Origin: an uncultured Bacteroidota bacterium
GTDB lineage: Bacteria > Bacteroidota > Bacteroidia > Chitinophagales > Saprospiraceae
Assembly (NCBI GenBank): GCA_902609095.1
Contig: CACLQQ010000004.1
Location: forward strand, 1 to 64,000
Direction: 5' to 3'
Length of the DNA stretch: 64,000 nt
Made by a program: the position numbers and the translations under genes. This document shows, one piece after another, positions 40,417-49,536 of this stretch. Position 1 is the stretch's first letter; each line of letters starts with the position of its first letter. The notes beneath the pieces were generated by a model. It was given only the letters and a program-made list of their open reading frames with translations, ran no database searches and had not been told where the DNA came from.

Positions 40417-40935
40417 TTAAAATCTGATAATGAACTGGTATATGTTTATGATCAGATAAGATGCTATAAAGCTGATAATAGTGTTGATAAAGATCTTATC
40501 TAAATAAACAAACGAAAATGCATCTACGGAAAAGTATGTTAGAAGATGAATAAACAAGATTATCGAGCCATACATCAAAAACCATGACAAACCATAGTTA
40601 TTTGAACTGGGAGAATTGTCTGTGCGATACCCTCCCCTTGGTTCTAATAAAGAGAGTATATAAGGCCTCATGAAGGCGATTAAGACTAATGATGAAGCAT
40701 GAACGCCGATTGATTGATAAAAATAATCTATGATCAACCCGATTATAAAAGCAATAACAAGCAGGCTACTCTTAGAGTAGGATAAGGGTAGAAGAATAAT
40801 GATTAGTGGGTAAATGTAAATCGTGAGTGAGTATCTGCTTCCAACAGGAATGGAAAAAGTCAAGAGTAGGAATATCTGTATACTCAATATGATAATAGAA
40901 TGGATCGATGTGGATATTATATCAATGCGATTCAT
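40417..40935 (-). CDS. mreD: Rod shape-determining protein MreD
   Basis: The 172-residue product is almost wholly membrane-embedded with about five to six helices (IFLLLTFSIPVG, LIIILLPLSYSKSSLLVIAFIIGLIIDYF, SIILFIHLLTYFSVDAFSF, IINTIISFIASYLIINIYQF). The GLIIDYFYQSIGVHASSLVLIAFMRPYIL segment is typical of Bacteroidota MreD. Its start overlaps the mreC stop (ATGA-type), so identification is secured by the mreBCD-mrdA order. Confidence 0.9.
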   Translation of the reverse strand: MNRIDIISTSIHSIIILSIQIFLLLTFSIPVGSRYSLTIYIYPLIIILLPLSYSKSSLLVIAFIIGLIIDYFYQSIGVHASSLVLIAFMRPYILSLLEPRGGYRTDNSPSSNNYGLSWFLMYGSIILFIHLLTYFSVDAFSFVYLDKIFINTIISFIASYLIINIYQFIIRF

Positions 40936-41732
40936 AAAGAGTTGATTTCTTGCTTTGAGAGATTATTCACTATGAAAACATTATCAACATTGGTCAAAGA
41001 AGCACTTGGATTAACAGAAATCCTGTAAAATTCTCCTGATTTTTCCAAAGTCCAGTTCATGACTGTTCCAACCATAATTCCTGCAGGATATATAGTTGAG
41101 TAACCGTTTGTAACTACAGAATCACCAATCTCGATGTTAGCATGATTTGGTATTCCTTCTAATATCAATTCATTTATTGATCTACCTGGCCAAGATATAG
41201 TCCCAAAATAGTTTTCAGGCTTTAGTGTTGCACTTACTTTAATGTCAACATTTAGGAGATTCATAGCTGTGCTATAGTTTGTACTAGTTCCAGTAATCTT
41301 ACCGATTAAACCATCATAACTGATGACACCTAAATCTGCTGTGATACTATCAACAGATCCTTTATTCAGTATCAGCTTATTTCGCTGAGAGTGAATGCTC
41401 TGACTGAGAATCTTGGCAGGCATAACGTCAAAATGAAAGTCGGCTGCTTGTCTTGTTTTTTGGGTATTCAGTTGATCACTTAGTTCTATGATTTCTCTAA
41501 TCAGAGATGCATTTTCCGCCGAGAGTTCAGCATTTTCTTGCTCTAATGCAAATAGGTCGTTGAGTCTAGAAGTTTGACTTCTTATAGAGCCAGTAAGCTG
41601 ACTTACAGAGTTTGATATAATTTGACCTTGAGTTTTGTTGTAATTGACAACAAGTGAGAGACAAATTATTTCGAGCACCACGAAAAGTATAATATGTACA
41701 TATCGCTGTGCAATGCCGAAAACTGAAGTCAT
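40932..41732 (-). CDS. mreC: Rod shape-determining protein MreC
   Basis: The 266-residue product has an N-terminal helix (YVHIILFVVLEIICLSLVV), a coiled coil (about 45-90; LNDLFALEQENAELSAENASL) and periplasmic beta domains (KLILNKGSVDSITADLGVISYDGLIGKI). MreC links MreB filaments to PBP2 and other Rod components. It starts 2 bases after mreB and overlaps mreD. Confidence 0.93.
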   Translation of the reverse strand: MTSVFGIAQRYVHIILFVVLEIICLSLVVNYNKTQGQIISNSVSQLTGSIRSQTSRLNDLFALEQENAELSAENASLIREIIELSDQLNTQKTRQAADFHFDVMPAKILSQSIHSQRNKLILNKGSVDSITADLGVISYDGLIGKITGTSTNYSTAMNLLNVDIKVSATLKPENYFGTISWPGRSINELILEGIPNHANIEIGDSVVTNGYSTIYPAGIMVGTVMNWTLEKSGEFYRISVNPSASLTNVDNVFIVNNLSKQEINSL

Positions 41733-41734
41733 TA

Positions 41735-42766
41735 TTACATGCTCCTTCTATCCATCAAAAAAGTATATTTACTGGTATTCTGTAGTGCAATTCCAGTACC
41801 TCTTACTACAGCTTTCAAAGGATCATCTGCGACGAATACATTGAGCTTAGTCTTTTCATTTATTCTTCTATCTAAACCTCTCAAAAGTGCTCCTCCACCA
41901 GTAAGGTAAATTCCTGTTCTATAGATATCCGAGGCTAATTCTGGTGGGGTTTCTTCGAGTGCCCTTATGACAGCATCTTCAATTTTAGCAATTGATTTAT
42001 CAAGCGCCTCTGCAACCTCTGCATGGGTAACAAGTATCTGTTTCGGGATTCCGGTTAACAAATCCCGACCATTAACAGCCAATGGTGCTGGTGGATTCTC
42101 AATATGTGGAATAGCCGCACCAACTTCTTTTTTGATGTACTCAGCAGTTCTTTCTCCGATGAGGAGGTTATGCATGCGTTTTACATACTCTATAATATCC
42201 TCATTCAGTTCATCCCCAGCAGTTCGGATAGATTGGTCAGTCACGATACCAGATAATGCGATGACGGCAATTTCTGTAGTTCCTCCTCCTATATCGATAA
42301 TCATATTTCCCATAGGTTCTAAAACATCAACACCGATACCTAATGCAGCTGCCATAGGTTCGTGAATCAAATATGTTTCCTTGGCATCTACATGATCTGC
42401 AGAATCAAATACTGCACGTTTTTCAACTTCGGTAATACCAGAAGGAATGCATATAACCATTTTCAGATGAGAGAAAAACTTGCGTCTTCCTTCAACCATA
42501 TTGATCATTCCTTGAATCATATTCTCTGCAGCCTGAAAGTCTGCTATAACTCCATCTTTAAGAGGTCTAACCGTAAGAATATTACTGTGAGTTTTTTCAT
42601 GCATATGCATTGCTTTTGTACCAACAGCAATTAATTCTCGGGTATTTCTATCCATTGCGACAATAGAAGGCTCATCTACCACTACCTCGTCGTCATAGAC
42701 TACTAAGGTGTTTGCTGTACCCAAGTCTATTGCCAACTCTTGTCTAAAAAAACTGAATAATCCCAT
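41735..42766 (-). CDS. mreB: Rod shape-determining protein MreB (actin homologue)
   Basis: MreB is the bacterial actin that guides lateral wall growth. The 343-residue product has the phosphate 1 loop IDLGTANTLVVYDDEVVVDEPS, the MIDIGGGTTEIAVIAL phosphate 2 motif, and YLTGGGALLRGLDR (adenosine). AGGAG about 8 bases before the ATG is an unusually good Shine-Dalgarno for this phylum. First gene of the mreBCD-mrdA-folA run; indicates a rod-shaped cell. Confidence 0.96.
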   Translation of the reverse strand: MGLFSFFRQELAIDLGTANTLVVYDDEVVVDEPSIVAMDRNTRELIAVGTKAMHMHEKTHSNILTVRPLKDGVIADFQAAENMIQGMINMVEGRRKFFSHLKMVICIPSGITEVEKRAVFDSADHVDAKETYLIHEPMAAALGIGVDVLEPMGNMIIDIGGGTTEIAVIALSGIVTDQSIRTAGDELNEDIIEYVKRMHNLLIGERTAEYIKKEVGAAIPHIENPPAPLAVNGRDLLTGIPKQILVTHAEVAEALDKSIAKIEDAVIRALEETPPELASDIYRTGIYLTGGGALLRGLDRRINEKTKLNVFVADDPLKAVVRGTGIALQNTSKYTFLMDRRSM

Positions 42767-42811
42767 TAATTTCTCCTATGCTTATGATTGACTTTATTCT
42801 TTAATTATATC

Positions 42812-44104
42812 TTAACCCACAGTTACAATCCAAAAATCGTTCCTGTTAAGGTATTTCTGTGATGTTTCTAGCACATCTACTGGGCTTATAGATTGAGATA
42901 TATCTAAAAGGGTTCTTAATTCGTTTAAGGGAATGTTGTTCAAAGCTAATGTTTTTATAGCCTTTATACTATTCAATGGTCCATCAAAAAAGTTGATATA
43001 CATTCCACTGATATAGTTTTTCACCAAGTTTAACTCCTCTTCTGGTACTTTGTCTTGACATAGTTTATTCATCTCCTTTTCTATTTCCATTAGGGTTTCG
43101 TCAACTGACTTATGGTCTACTTCTGTAGAGATCATAATAGATCCATCGATCAAATGAGTATCCATTATAGAATAGATGCTATAGGTGAGACCTTTTTCTT
43201 CTCTTATATTGGTAGTTAACCTACTTCCAAAGTACCCTCCTAATATAGTATTAACCATAAGTAATTTATGATAATCTGTGTTTATTCGATTAAAAGTTGG
43301 CCTCCCTAGTCTAATGGACGTTTGCATTGGATTACCTTTAAGAATCAGGTTTCTATCTAATGACGATTTAGGCACATGAGTAATAACCTTATTTGTCCTA
43401 TGACTTTTAGGAACTTGATTTAAAACACCCTTCAACTCAGAGATGATAGAATCATTGATATCTCCTGCTATAAAACACCTACAATTATTCGCTGTAAAAT
43501 GCTTCTGATAATGCATTTTCAAATCGTTAGTCTGAATCGTCTTGTATTTTTCTATTTCACTATTGTATCCATAAGGATGTTGATTACCAAAAATTGCTTC
43601 TGTAAGCTTACGATATGATACGATATCGTTTTTCTTTAAATCTGTTTTGAGTCTTTCTTTTCGTCTTGATTTGATTAGCGTTAACTCATTTTCTTCAAAC
43701 GAAGGATTAAGCAAAATTTCCTCCAACAAAGGCTTGAGTTGTTTAAAATGCTTAGTCATACATAGCATCTTAATGGAACAAGTATCAAAGTCTGCTCGAA
43801 TTCTTAAGGTAGCTCCATGAAAGTCGATTATTTCAGCAATCTCTTGGCTGGACTTACCCGTGGTCCCCTCGCTGAGAAGTGATGCAGTACAAGAAGAGAC
43901 CATTTGCTTTTGCTCTTGTAATCTACCCGCTTCAAAAACAATATCGATTAATATGATTTCACAATTTGGCTTAGTAATTTGATATAGAGGGATATCATTA
44001 GGGGAAGAGTCCACAACAACTTCAGGCCACACAATGGTATCGAGAGGATTAATTTTTGGGGGGTTTTTAAAGTTGGCCAAGTTGAATTGCTTAAAGTGAG
44101 GCAA
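42812..44104 (-). CDS. M16 (pitrilysin/insulinase) family protein, inactive-subunit type
   Basis: A 430-residue M16 protein without the catalytic HxxEH; the equivalent region reads LLSEGTTGKSSQEIAEIIDFHGA, as in the non-catalytic (beta-type) subunit. The C-terminal R/Y pair that contacts substrate (EEKGLTYSIYS) is present. Such proteins normally pair with an active M16 subunit encoded next door, but neighbours here are mreB and dnaN. It is likely cytoplasmic or periplasmic; no clear signal peptide. It may have a partner elsewhere. Confidence 0.85.
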   Translation of the reverse strand: MPHFKQFNLANFKNPPKINPLDTIVWPEVVVDSSPNDIPLYQITKPNCEIILIDIVFEAGRLQEQKQMVSSCTASLLSEGTTGKSSQEIAEIIDFHGATLRIRADFDTCSIKMLCMTKHFKQLKPLLEEILLNPSFEENELTLIKSRRKERLKTDLKKNDIVSYRKLTEAIFGNQHPYGYNSEIEKYKTIQTNDLKMHYQKHFTANNCRCFIAGDINDSIISELKGVLNQVPKSHRTNKVITHVPKSSLDRNLILKGNPMQTSIRLGRPTFNRINTDYHKLLMVNTILGGYFGSRLTTNIREEKGLTYSIYSIMDTHLIDGSIMISTEVDHKSVDETLMEIEKEMNKLCQDKVPEEELNLVKNYISGMYINFFDGPLNSIKAIKTLALNNIPLNELRTLLDISQSISPVDVLETSQKYLNRNDFWIVTVG

Positions 44105-44125
44105 AAGTAATCAAACAAGCGTTGA

Positions 44126-44154
44126 TTTGAATATATACAGGTCTATTGGCTTTG
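44126..44154 (+). promoter_or_regulatory. Possible Bacteroidota sigma-A promoter before dnaN
   Basis: A TTTG at 44126-44129 and a TGGCTTTG at 44147-44154 are separated by 17 bases, close to the Bacteroidota -33 TTTG / -7 TAnnTTTG pattern (A replaced by G). It sits about 50 bases before the dnaN ATG in the divergent intergenic region. Pattern match only. Confidence 0.3.
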
Positions 44155-44205
44155 TATAAAATTTGCTTAGCTTTAATTTTTGAATCAAGACATAATTATT
44201 GCTCA

Positions 44206-45321
44206 ATGAAGTTTAGCGTTTCGTCGTCAGAATTATTAAAAAAATTAAGCCTTGCCAATGGTGTAATTGGCACAAATACAGTACTACCCATTTTAGAAGA
44301 TTTTCTTTTTGACTTAATCGAAAATGTCTTGACCATTACCTCTTCTAATTTGGAGACAACTATTGTTACCAGTGTTGAAGTAGCTATGGAAGAGGGAGGA
44401 CAAATAGCAATTCCTGCTAAAATTTTAATGGATACTTTGAAGGCATTACCTGAGCAACCTATAACATTTGAAGTTGATCAAGGAACAAAGGCCATTAAAA
44501 TTACCTCTGCATATGGTAGATATAAGTTGTCTGGGGATGCTCCAGAGGATTATCCAGAACTACCATTATCTAAAGATGTGCAATCTCTATCAATTACAGC
44601 AGAAATTTTGTCAAAGGTCTTAGCTAAGACTTTATTTGCCACGAGTAACGATGAGTTGAGGATGGCTATGCAAGGCCTATATTTCCAGATAGAGGAAGAA
44701 GAATTGATATTTGTAGCTACTGATGCACATAAGCTTGTTAAGTATAGTTTTAAAGTAGATGGACAGAATACTCCAAACTCCTTTATAGTCCCTAAAAAGG
44801 GTCTAATGTTATTGAAGAATGCTTTGGCCAGTGACCAGACGATTGAGCTTAGTTACAATTCTAATAATGTATTCTTTCAGCTTGACGAAACAAAAGTGAT
44901 CATCCGGTTGATAGATGCCAAGTATCCTGATTATAATGCAGTGATCCCTTACGACAATGCTAATATACTTGGACTTGAAAAAGGAGATTTCCAAAATTCA
45001 CTTAGACGTATAGCCATCTATGCTAATAAATCCACTAATCAGGTAGTATTAAATATAACTGATGGGAGCTTGACAATCTCTGCACAGGATTTAGATTTTT
45101 CTAATGAGGCAACTGAACAGTTGAGTTGCATCTATGATGGAGATACGATGAATATTGGATTTAATGCGAAGTTTTTAATTGAGATGCTTCAAGTAATTGG
45201 TTCAGATCAAGTGAGTTTTAAATTGTCAACTCCCAATAGAGCTGGTATCCTGGTTCCATCAGATCAAGCAGAAGGCGAAGAGTTAATTATGCTCGTTATG
45301 CCCGTTATGATGGGTAATTAA
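44206..45321 (+). CDS. dnaN: DNA polymerase III beta subunit (sliding clamp)
   Basis: The ATG at 44206 (MKFSVSSSELLKKLSLANGVIG) gives a 371-residue clamp, the normal length; the ORF-track start at 44146 adds an unrelated leader. Family features are LPILEDFLFDL, the KLSGDAPEDYPELP segment and the C-terminal VMPVMM clamp-end motif. It encircles DNA and tethers polymerase III. Divergent from the M16 gene. No dnaA gene or DnaA-box cluster is visible nearby. Confidence 0.96.
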   Translation: MKFSVSSSELLKKLSLANGVIGTNTVLPILEDFLFDLIENVLTITSSNLETTIVTSVEVAMEEGGQIAIPAKILMDTLKALPEQPITFEVDQGTKAIKITSAYGRYKLSGDAPEDYPELPLSKDVQSLSITAEILSKVLAKTLFATSNDELRMAMQGLYFQIEEEELIFVATDAHKLVKYSFKVDGQNTPNSFIVPKKGLMLLKNALASDQTIELSYNSNNVFFQLDETKVIIRLIDAKYPDYNAVIPYDNANILGLEKGDFQNSLRRIAIYANKSTNQVVLNITDGSLTISAQDLDFSNEATEQLSCIYDGDTMNIGFNAKFLIEMLQVIGSDQVSFKLSTPNRAGILVPSDQAEGEELIMLVMPVMMGN

Positions 45322-45342
45322 TTACTTTAAAATTCGGCCCCT

Positions 45343-45924
45343 ATGAGTCATGTGGGATTATTTTTTGGTTCTTTCAATCCAGTTCATGTGGGTCATATGA
45401 TCATTGCTAATTATATGGTCGAACATACGGATCTTGATGAAGTATGGATGGTTTTAAGCCCACAGAATCCGTTCAAATCTCAAAGATCTTTAGCTAATGA
45501 TTATGATAGGTTGCACCTTCTGAACTTAGCCATTGGAGATCATTTCAAGATCAAATCTTCAAATGCTGAATTTAATCTTCCCAAGCCTTCATACACGATT
45601 GATACTCTCAGCTATTTAAAAGAAAAGTACCCCGACAAAAAGTTCTCACTAATAATGGGTGGAGACAATATCACCAATTTCCATAAGTGGAAAAACTATG
45701 ATCTCATTTTGAGAGATCATGATATATACATTTATAAAAGAGGGAATAAAACAGAACATAAACTTGGTGATAATCCAAATATTAAGTTTGCAGAAGCACC
45801 ATTGCTGAATATCTCTGCAAGCTACATCCGTAAGTCTATCAAAGAGGGTAATTCCATACAATATCTAGTCACAGAAGAAGTGTTTAGTTATCTGAACACT
45901 CATAATATCTATCAAAACCTGTGA
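45343..45924 (+). CDS. nadD: Nicotinate-nucleotide adenylyltransferase
   Basis: The 193-residue enzyme makes deamido-NAD from nicotinate mononucleotide and ATP. It has the HxGH-type motif GSFNPVHVGHMIIANYM, PQNPFK, IMGGDNITNFHKW, and ISASYIRKSI (the ISSTxIR motif variant). Length is typical. The stop overlaps the porZ GTG start (GTGA). Confidence 0.94.
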   Translation: MSHVGLFFGSFNPVHVGHMIIANYMVEHTDLDEVWMVLSPQNPFKSQRSLANDYDRLHLLNLAIGDHFKIKSSNAEFNLPKPSYTIDTLSYLKEKYPDKKFSLIMGGDNITNFHKWKNYDLILRDHDIYIYKRGNKTEHKLGDNPNIKFAEAPLLNISASYIRKSIKEGNSIQYLVTEEVFSYLNTHNIYQNL

Positions 45925-48242
45925 AGCGAATTTCTTTATTAATCCTCTGTGCCATGGTTATTTTAGATTGTATGGGTCAATCCAACTTGGCCTTAGGAGA
46001 GTGGAAATCTCATTTGCCACAGCAGTCAGGAAACTACGTAACACAAACCGAAGACAAGATCATCTACAGTAATTTCTGGAATTTGATTTTTATAGACAAA
46101 GAGGATATGACACCAACTTTTTTATCAAAAGTGGAAGGTCTTTCTGAAGTGGGAATCAATATCGTGGAATACGATCCAACTAACAATCAATTAGTTGTAG
46201 TCTATGAAGATTCTAACATTGATCTGATCCGAGAAGATGGAGCGATTATCAATATCCCCAACATCAAATTAAATAACTCAATCAGCGGTGATAAACGAAT
46301 CAATAGTATTGCTTTTGATGCCTTAGGTAATGTCTATTTAGCGACTGGATTTGGAGTAGTTAGTTTTGATGGTGCGACAGGTATCTTTTCGTCAACCACT
46401 ATAACTAATCTGAGAGTAAACGACATCTCTTACTTGGATGATCGAATATATGCAGCTACAATCGAAGGTTTATATAGCTTAGATCTTTCAGATGGTGGTT
46501 TAAATCTGAATGATTTCAGTTTATGGGAGATTATTGATGAAGCCTTTGGTTTGTCTTCTTTAAATGAGGTGTTTCAAGTAGAGGCAGCAGAAAACTATAT
46601 TTATGTTGGTTTTCAGCAAGAAGTTTTTCGAGGTGACTATAAAAAAGGGTTTGCAGAATTTTTTGCTCCGGAGAGTAATGATCTGCGACTGAGTTTTATC
46701 AATAGTTCTAACTCCTATCTTATTACGGGATATCAGGGTTCTGATTTTGTAAGCCCAGTATATTTTTTTTTGAATGATGCTATTATTCAAGGTGTGGAGG
46801 GATGTGTCAATGTTGTTTTAGGCGCAGAGGTCGATGAATCAGGTAGGGTGTGGTATGCAGATGATTTTCCTATTATCAGATTGTCTCGAAATATACAAGA
46901 AGGTTGTGAGCAAATCACCTATAATTCTCCTTTTCATCATACTATTAGCGACATAGATATTAAGGATGGAGTAGTCTATGCTTGTGATGGAGGAGTATCA
47001 GATAATTTTCAATATTTATTTAGTCGTAATGGCTTTTACATCAAGGATGGCCTCTCATGGACTAATTTCAATGAGTTTAATAGTAGTGATATCAGAAATA
47101 ATGAGCTATTAAGTTTTTTTAGAATTAAGGCAGATCAATTTTCTGATAGACTCTATGTAGGAAGCTATTGGGGTGGATTATTAGAGCTGGACCAGAGCGA
47201 TAACACTATAACTGTTTATACACAGGAGAACTCGACTCTTGAAGGAGCAATCGGAGATTTAGCAAGAGAACGAATAACAGGTATTGCTCTTGACGAATCT
47301 GCTAATCTCTGGGTTAGTACTTATGGTGCCGGACGTCCTCTCAATGTGAGAACACCTGAAGGAGTATGGAGTAGTTTCTCAGTTAATGCTCCGTCCACGA
47401 TCAGTAATATTACCTTTGATGACTTAGGGGTTCTGTGGTGTACGATTAGTGGAAGTTCTGGAGGAGTACTACTATACGATGGTGGTGACGATGTCTTGAC
47501 TGCATCAGACGATAGACAGCGCTACATTAATCAGTTTAATTCTGAGATCGATGCCCCCGTTAATGAAGTAACTAAAGACTTATCGGGAGAAATGTGGGTG
47601 GCAACGGATGAAGGCCCAGTGATTTTTGATTGTAGCCGAGATGCTATTGAAGAAGATTGTCAAGGACTGAGACAAATTGTGGAGATAGATAGTATTGCAG
47701 CTTTTTTGTTAGCTGACCAGACCATAACAGCTATTGAGGTTGATGGAGCAAATAGGAAATGGTTTGGAACGACCAACGGGATATTTGTTCAATCCGACGA
47801 CGGAGAAGAACAACTTTTCAGGTTTACAGAGGACAATAGCCCGTTATTTGATAATAGTATACAAGACATAGCCTATGAGCCTATATCTGGCGAGATGTAT
47901 ATTGCTACAAATCGAGGGATGATTTCATATAAAACAGAGACTACAGGAGGAAACCAAAGAAATCTTTTATCTGATATATATGCTTATCCAAACCCTGTAG
48001 AGCCTGATTATTTTGGTCCAGTAGCTATCAAAGGCTTAGCTACTGATGCGGAAGTTAAGATTACAGATTTGAATGGAAACTTAGTAGGCCAGAAACAAGC
48101 TTTAGGAGGCACAGCGATATGGGATTTGATTGGATTAGATGGTACTCCAGTCGAAACAGGGGTATACTTAGTATTTAGTAACCAGAGTAGGTCAATAGGC
48201 AGCCCTGATGGTGTTGCAACTAAGATTCTTGTAATTCGGTAG
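45921..48242 (+). CDS. porZ: Type IX secretion system protein PorZ
   Basis: PorZ sits on the cell surface as part of the T9SS attachment complex that sorts cargo and helps add A-LPS. The 773-residue product starts at GTG 45921 (signal MKRISLLILCAMVILDCMGQ), has two seven-bladed propeller-like halves (two-component-regulator-propeller repeats, LGNVYLATGFGVVSFDG and LWVSTYGAGRPLNV), and ends in the characteristic C-terminal domain (YAYPNPVEPDYFGPVAIKGL, ITDLNGNLVGQ, ETGVYLVFS). Its 3' end overlaps the convergent bshA by 23 bases. Strong evidence for a functional T9SS. Confidence 0.92.
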   Translation: MKRISLLILCAMVILDCMGQSNLALGEWKSHLPQQSGNYVTQTEDKIIYSNFWNLIFIDKEDMTPTFLSKVEGLSEVGINIVEYDPTNNQLVVVYEDSNIDLIREDGAIINIPNIKLNNSISGDKRINSIAFDALGNVYLATGFGVVSFDGATGIFSSTTITNLRVNDISYLDDRIYAATIEGLYSLDLSDGGLNLNDFSLWEIIDEAFGLSSLNEVFQVEAAENYIYVGFQQEVFRGDYKKGFAEFFAPESNDLRLSFINSSNSYLITGYQGSDFVSPVYFFLNDAIIQGVEGCVNVVLGAEVDESGRVWYADDFPIIRLSRNIQEGCEQITYNSPFHHTISDIDIKDGVVYACDGGVSDNFQYLFSRNGFYIKDGLSWTNFNEFNSSDIRNNELLSFFRIKADQFSDRLYVGSYWGGLLELDQSDNTITVYTQENSTLEGAIGDLARERITGIALDESANLWVSTYGAGRPLNVRTPEGVWSSFSVNAPSTISNITFDDLGVLWCTISGSSGGVLLYDGGDDVLTASDDRQRYINQFNSEIDAPVNEVTKDLSGEMWVATDEGPVIFDCSRDAIEEDCQGLRQIVEIDSIAAFLLADQTITAIEVDGANRKWFGTTNGIFVQSDDGEEQLFRFTEDNSPLFDNSIQDIAYEPISGEMYIATNRGMISYKTETTGGNQRNLLSDIYAYPNPVEPDYFGPVAIKGLATDAEVKITDLNGNLVGQKQALGGTAIWDLIGLDGTPVETGVYLVFSNQSRSIGSPDGVATKILVIR

Positions 48243-49368
48243 CAACTTTTGATAAGGCTTTTCTGTAAAGCTGTTCATAATGAGGAACAACTCTATCAAC
48301 ATTAAACTCCTGTGCTTTAGCTAATGCGTTTTCTCTGAATTTCTGATGAACTTCTGGAGAGGATAGGATTTTAATTGCATTGTTAGCCATATCTTCTACA
48401 TCGCCCACATTACTTAGGTAACCTGTCTCTCCATCAATATTGACCTCGGGTATACCTCCTACATTAGTTGATACAACAGGTACTTCTAATGCCATAGCTT
48501 CCAACGCAGCTAGTCCGAAACTCTCATTAGATGATGGCAATAAGAAGAGATCAGAAATAGATAATAGCTCTTCTATTACTCCTTGCTTGCCTAAGAATCT
48601 AATTTCATCACAGAGCCCAATATCTCTGCAAACTTTTTCAAGCTTTGAGCGCTGAGGGCCATCTCCTATCATAAGTAATTTGGACGGCATCTTCTCATAT
48701 ATTTTTTGAAATATATAAACGGCATCTTCAGCACGTTTTACTGATCTAAAGTTCGAAATATGAGTGAGGATCTTTTCTCCATCTGGTGCAATAGCTTTCT
48801 TGAAATGATTTTTATCAGTACGCCTGAACTTATCAAAATCTATGAAATTATAGACCACATCAATTTCTGTAGTAATATTAAAATTATTGAGCGTGGCCTC
48901 TTTAAGGAAATTAGATACTGCAGATACGCCATCACTATTATTAATGCTGAACTCTACGACTGTAGAAAGTGCAGGATCTTTTCCTACTAGCGTGATATCT
49001 GTCCCATGTAGAGTTGTTATAACAGGAATATTTACATTCTTTGTTTTCAGGATACTCTTCGCCATGAATGCTACGGCCGCATGAGGGATTGCATAATGAA
49101 CATGCAGTAAATCCAGTTTCTCATTCAAAACAACATCTACCAATTTACCGGCTAGCGTTGTTTCATAAGGAGTATATTTAAAAAGTGAGTACTTGAAAGG
49201 AAGAACCTCATGAAAGAAGACATTTCCCATAAATACATTCAAACGAGCAGGTCGTTCATAGGTAATGAAATGAACGTCGTTACCTTTCTTAGCAAGATTT
49301 ATCCCAAGCTCTGTTGCTACAACGCCACTACCGCCAAATGTTGGATAACAGACTATTCCTATTTTCAT
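48220..49368 (-). CDS. bshA: N-acetyl-alpha-D-glucosaminyl L-malate synthase (bacillithiol)
   Basis: BshA joins GlcNAc from UDP-GlcNAc to L-malate, the first step of bacillithiol synthesis. The 382-residue GT4 enzyme opens MKIGIVCYPTFGGSGVVATELG and has HYAIPHAAVA, TTLHGTDITLVGKD, NFRSVKR, LPSSNESFGLAALEAMALEVPVVSTN (nucleotide-sugar site). It is the only clean glycosyltransferase in the window, and it is a small-molecule one rather than a polysaccharide one. No bshB or bshC adjacent. Confidence 0.94.
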   Translation of the reverse strand: MKIGIVCYPTFGGSGVVATELGINLAKKGNDVHFITYERPARLNVFMGNVFFHEVLPFKYSLFKYTPYETTLAGKLVDVVLNEKLDLLHVHYAIPHAAVAFMAKSILKTKNVNIPVITTLHGTDITLVGKDPALSTVVEFSINNSDGVSAVSNFLKEATLNNFNITTEIDVVYNFIDFDKFRRTDKNHFKKAIAPDGEKILTHISNFRSVKRAEDAVYIFQKIYEKMPSKLLMIGDGPQRSKLEKVCRDIGLCDEIRFLGKQGVIEELLSISDLFLLPSSNESFGLAALEAMALEVPVVSTNVGGIPEVNIDGETGYLSNVGDVEDMANNAIKILSSPEVHQKFRENALAKAQEFNVDRVVPHYEQLYRKALSKVATELQES

Positions 49369-49536
49369 CCGTTAGATTTAATTGAGATCTGTATTTTTGG
49401 AGGGCACAAAGATTATAGTTAGTAAGCCTACAATAAATGAGAATACGAAACTATTGTTTCACTCAAAGCATTATAATCAGTGGTTTAATAGCCTGAATTC
49501 CTTTGGAGGACATTGTGAAGTATATTCACTTATTTT

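Noticed and set aside
42362-42634. Plus-strand ORF opposite mreB
   Set aside because: No family resemblance; complementary to conserved MreB codons.
44146-44205. N-terminal extension of DnaN
   Set aside because: The 20 extra residues are not DnaN-like and the ATG at 44206 gives the family's normal start.
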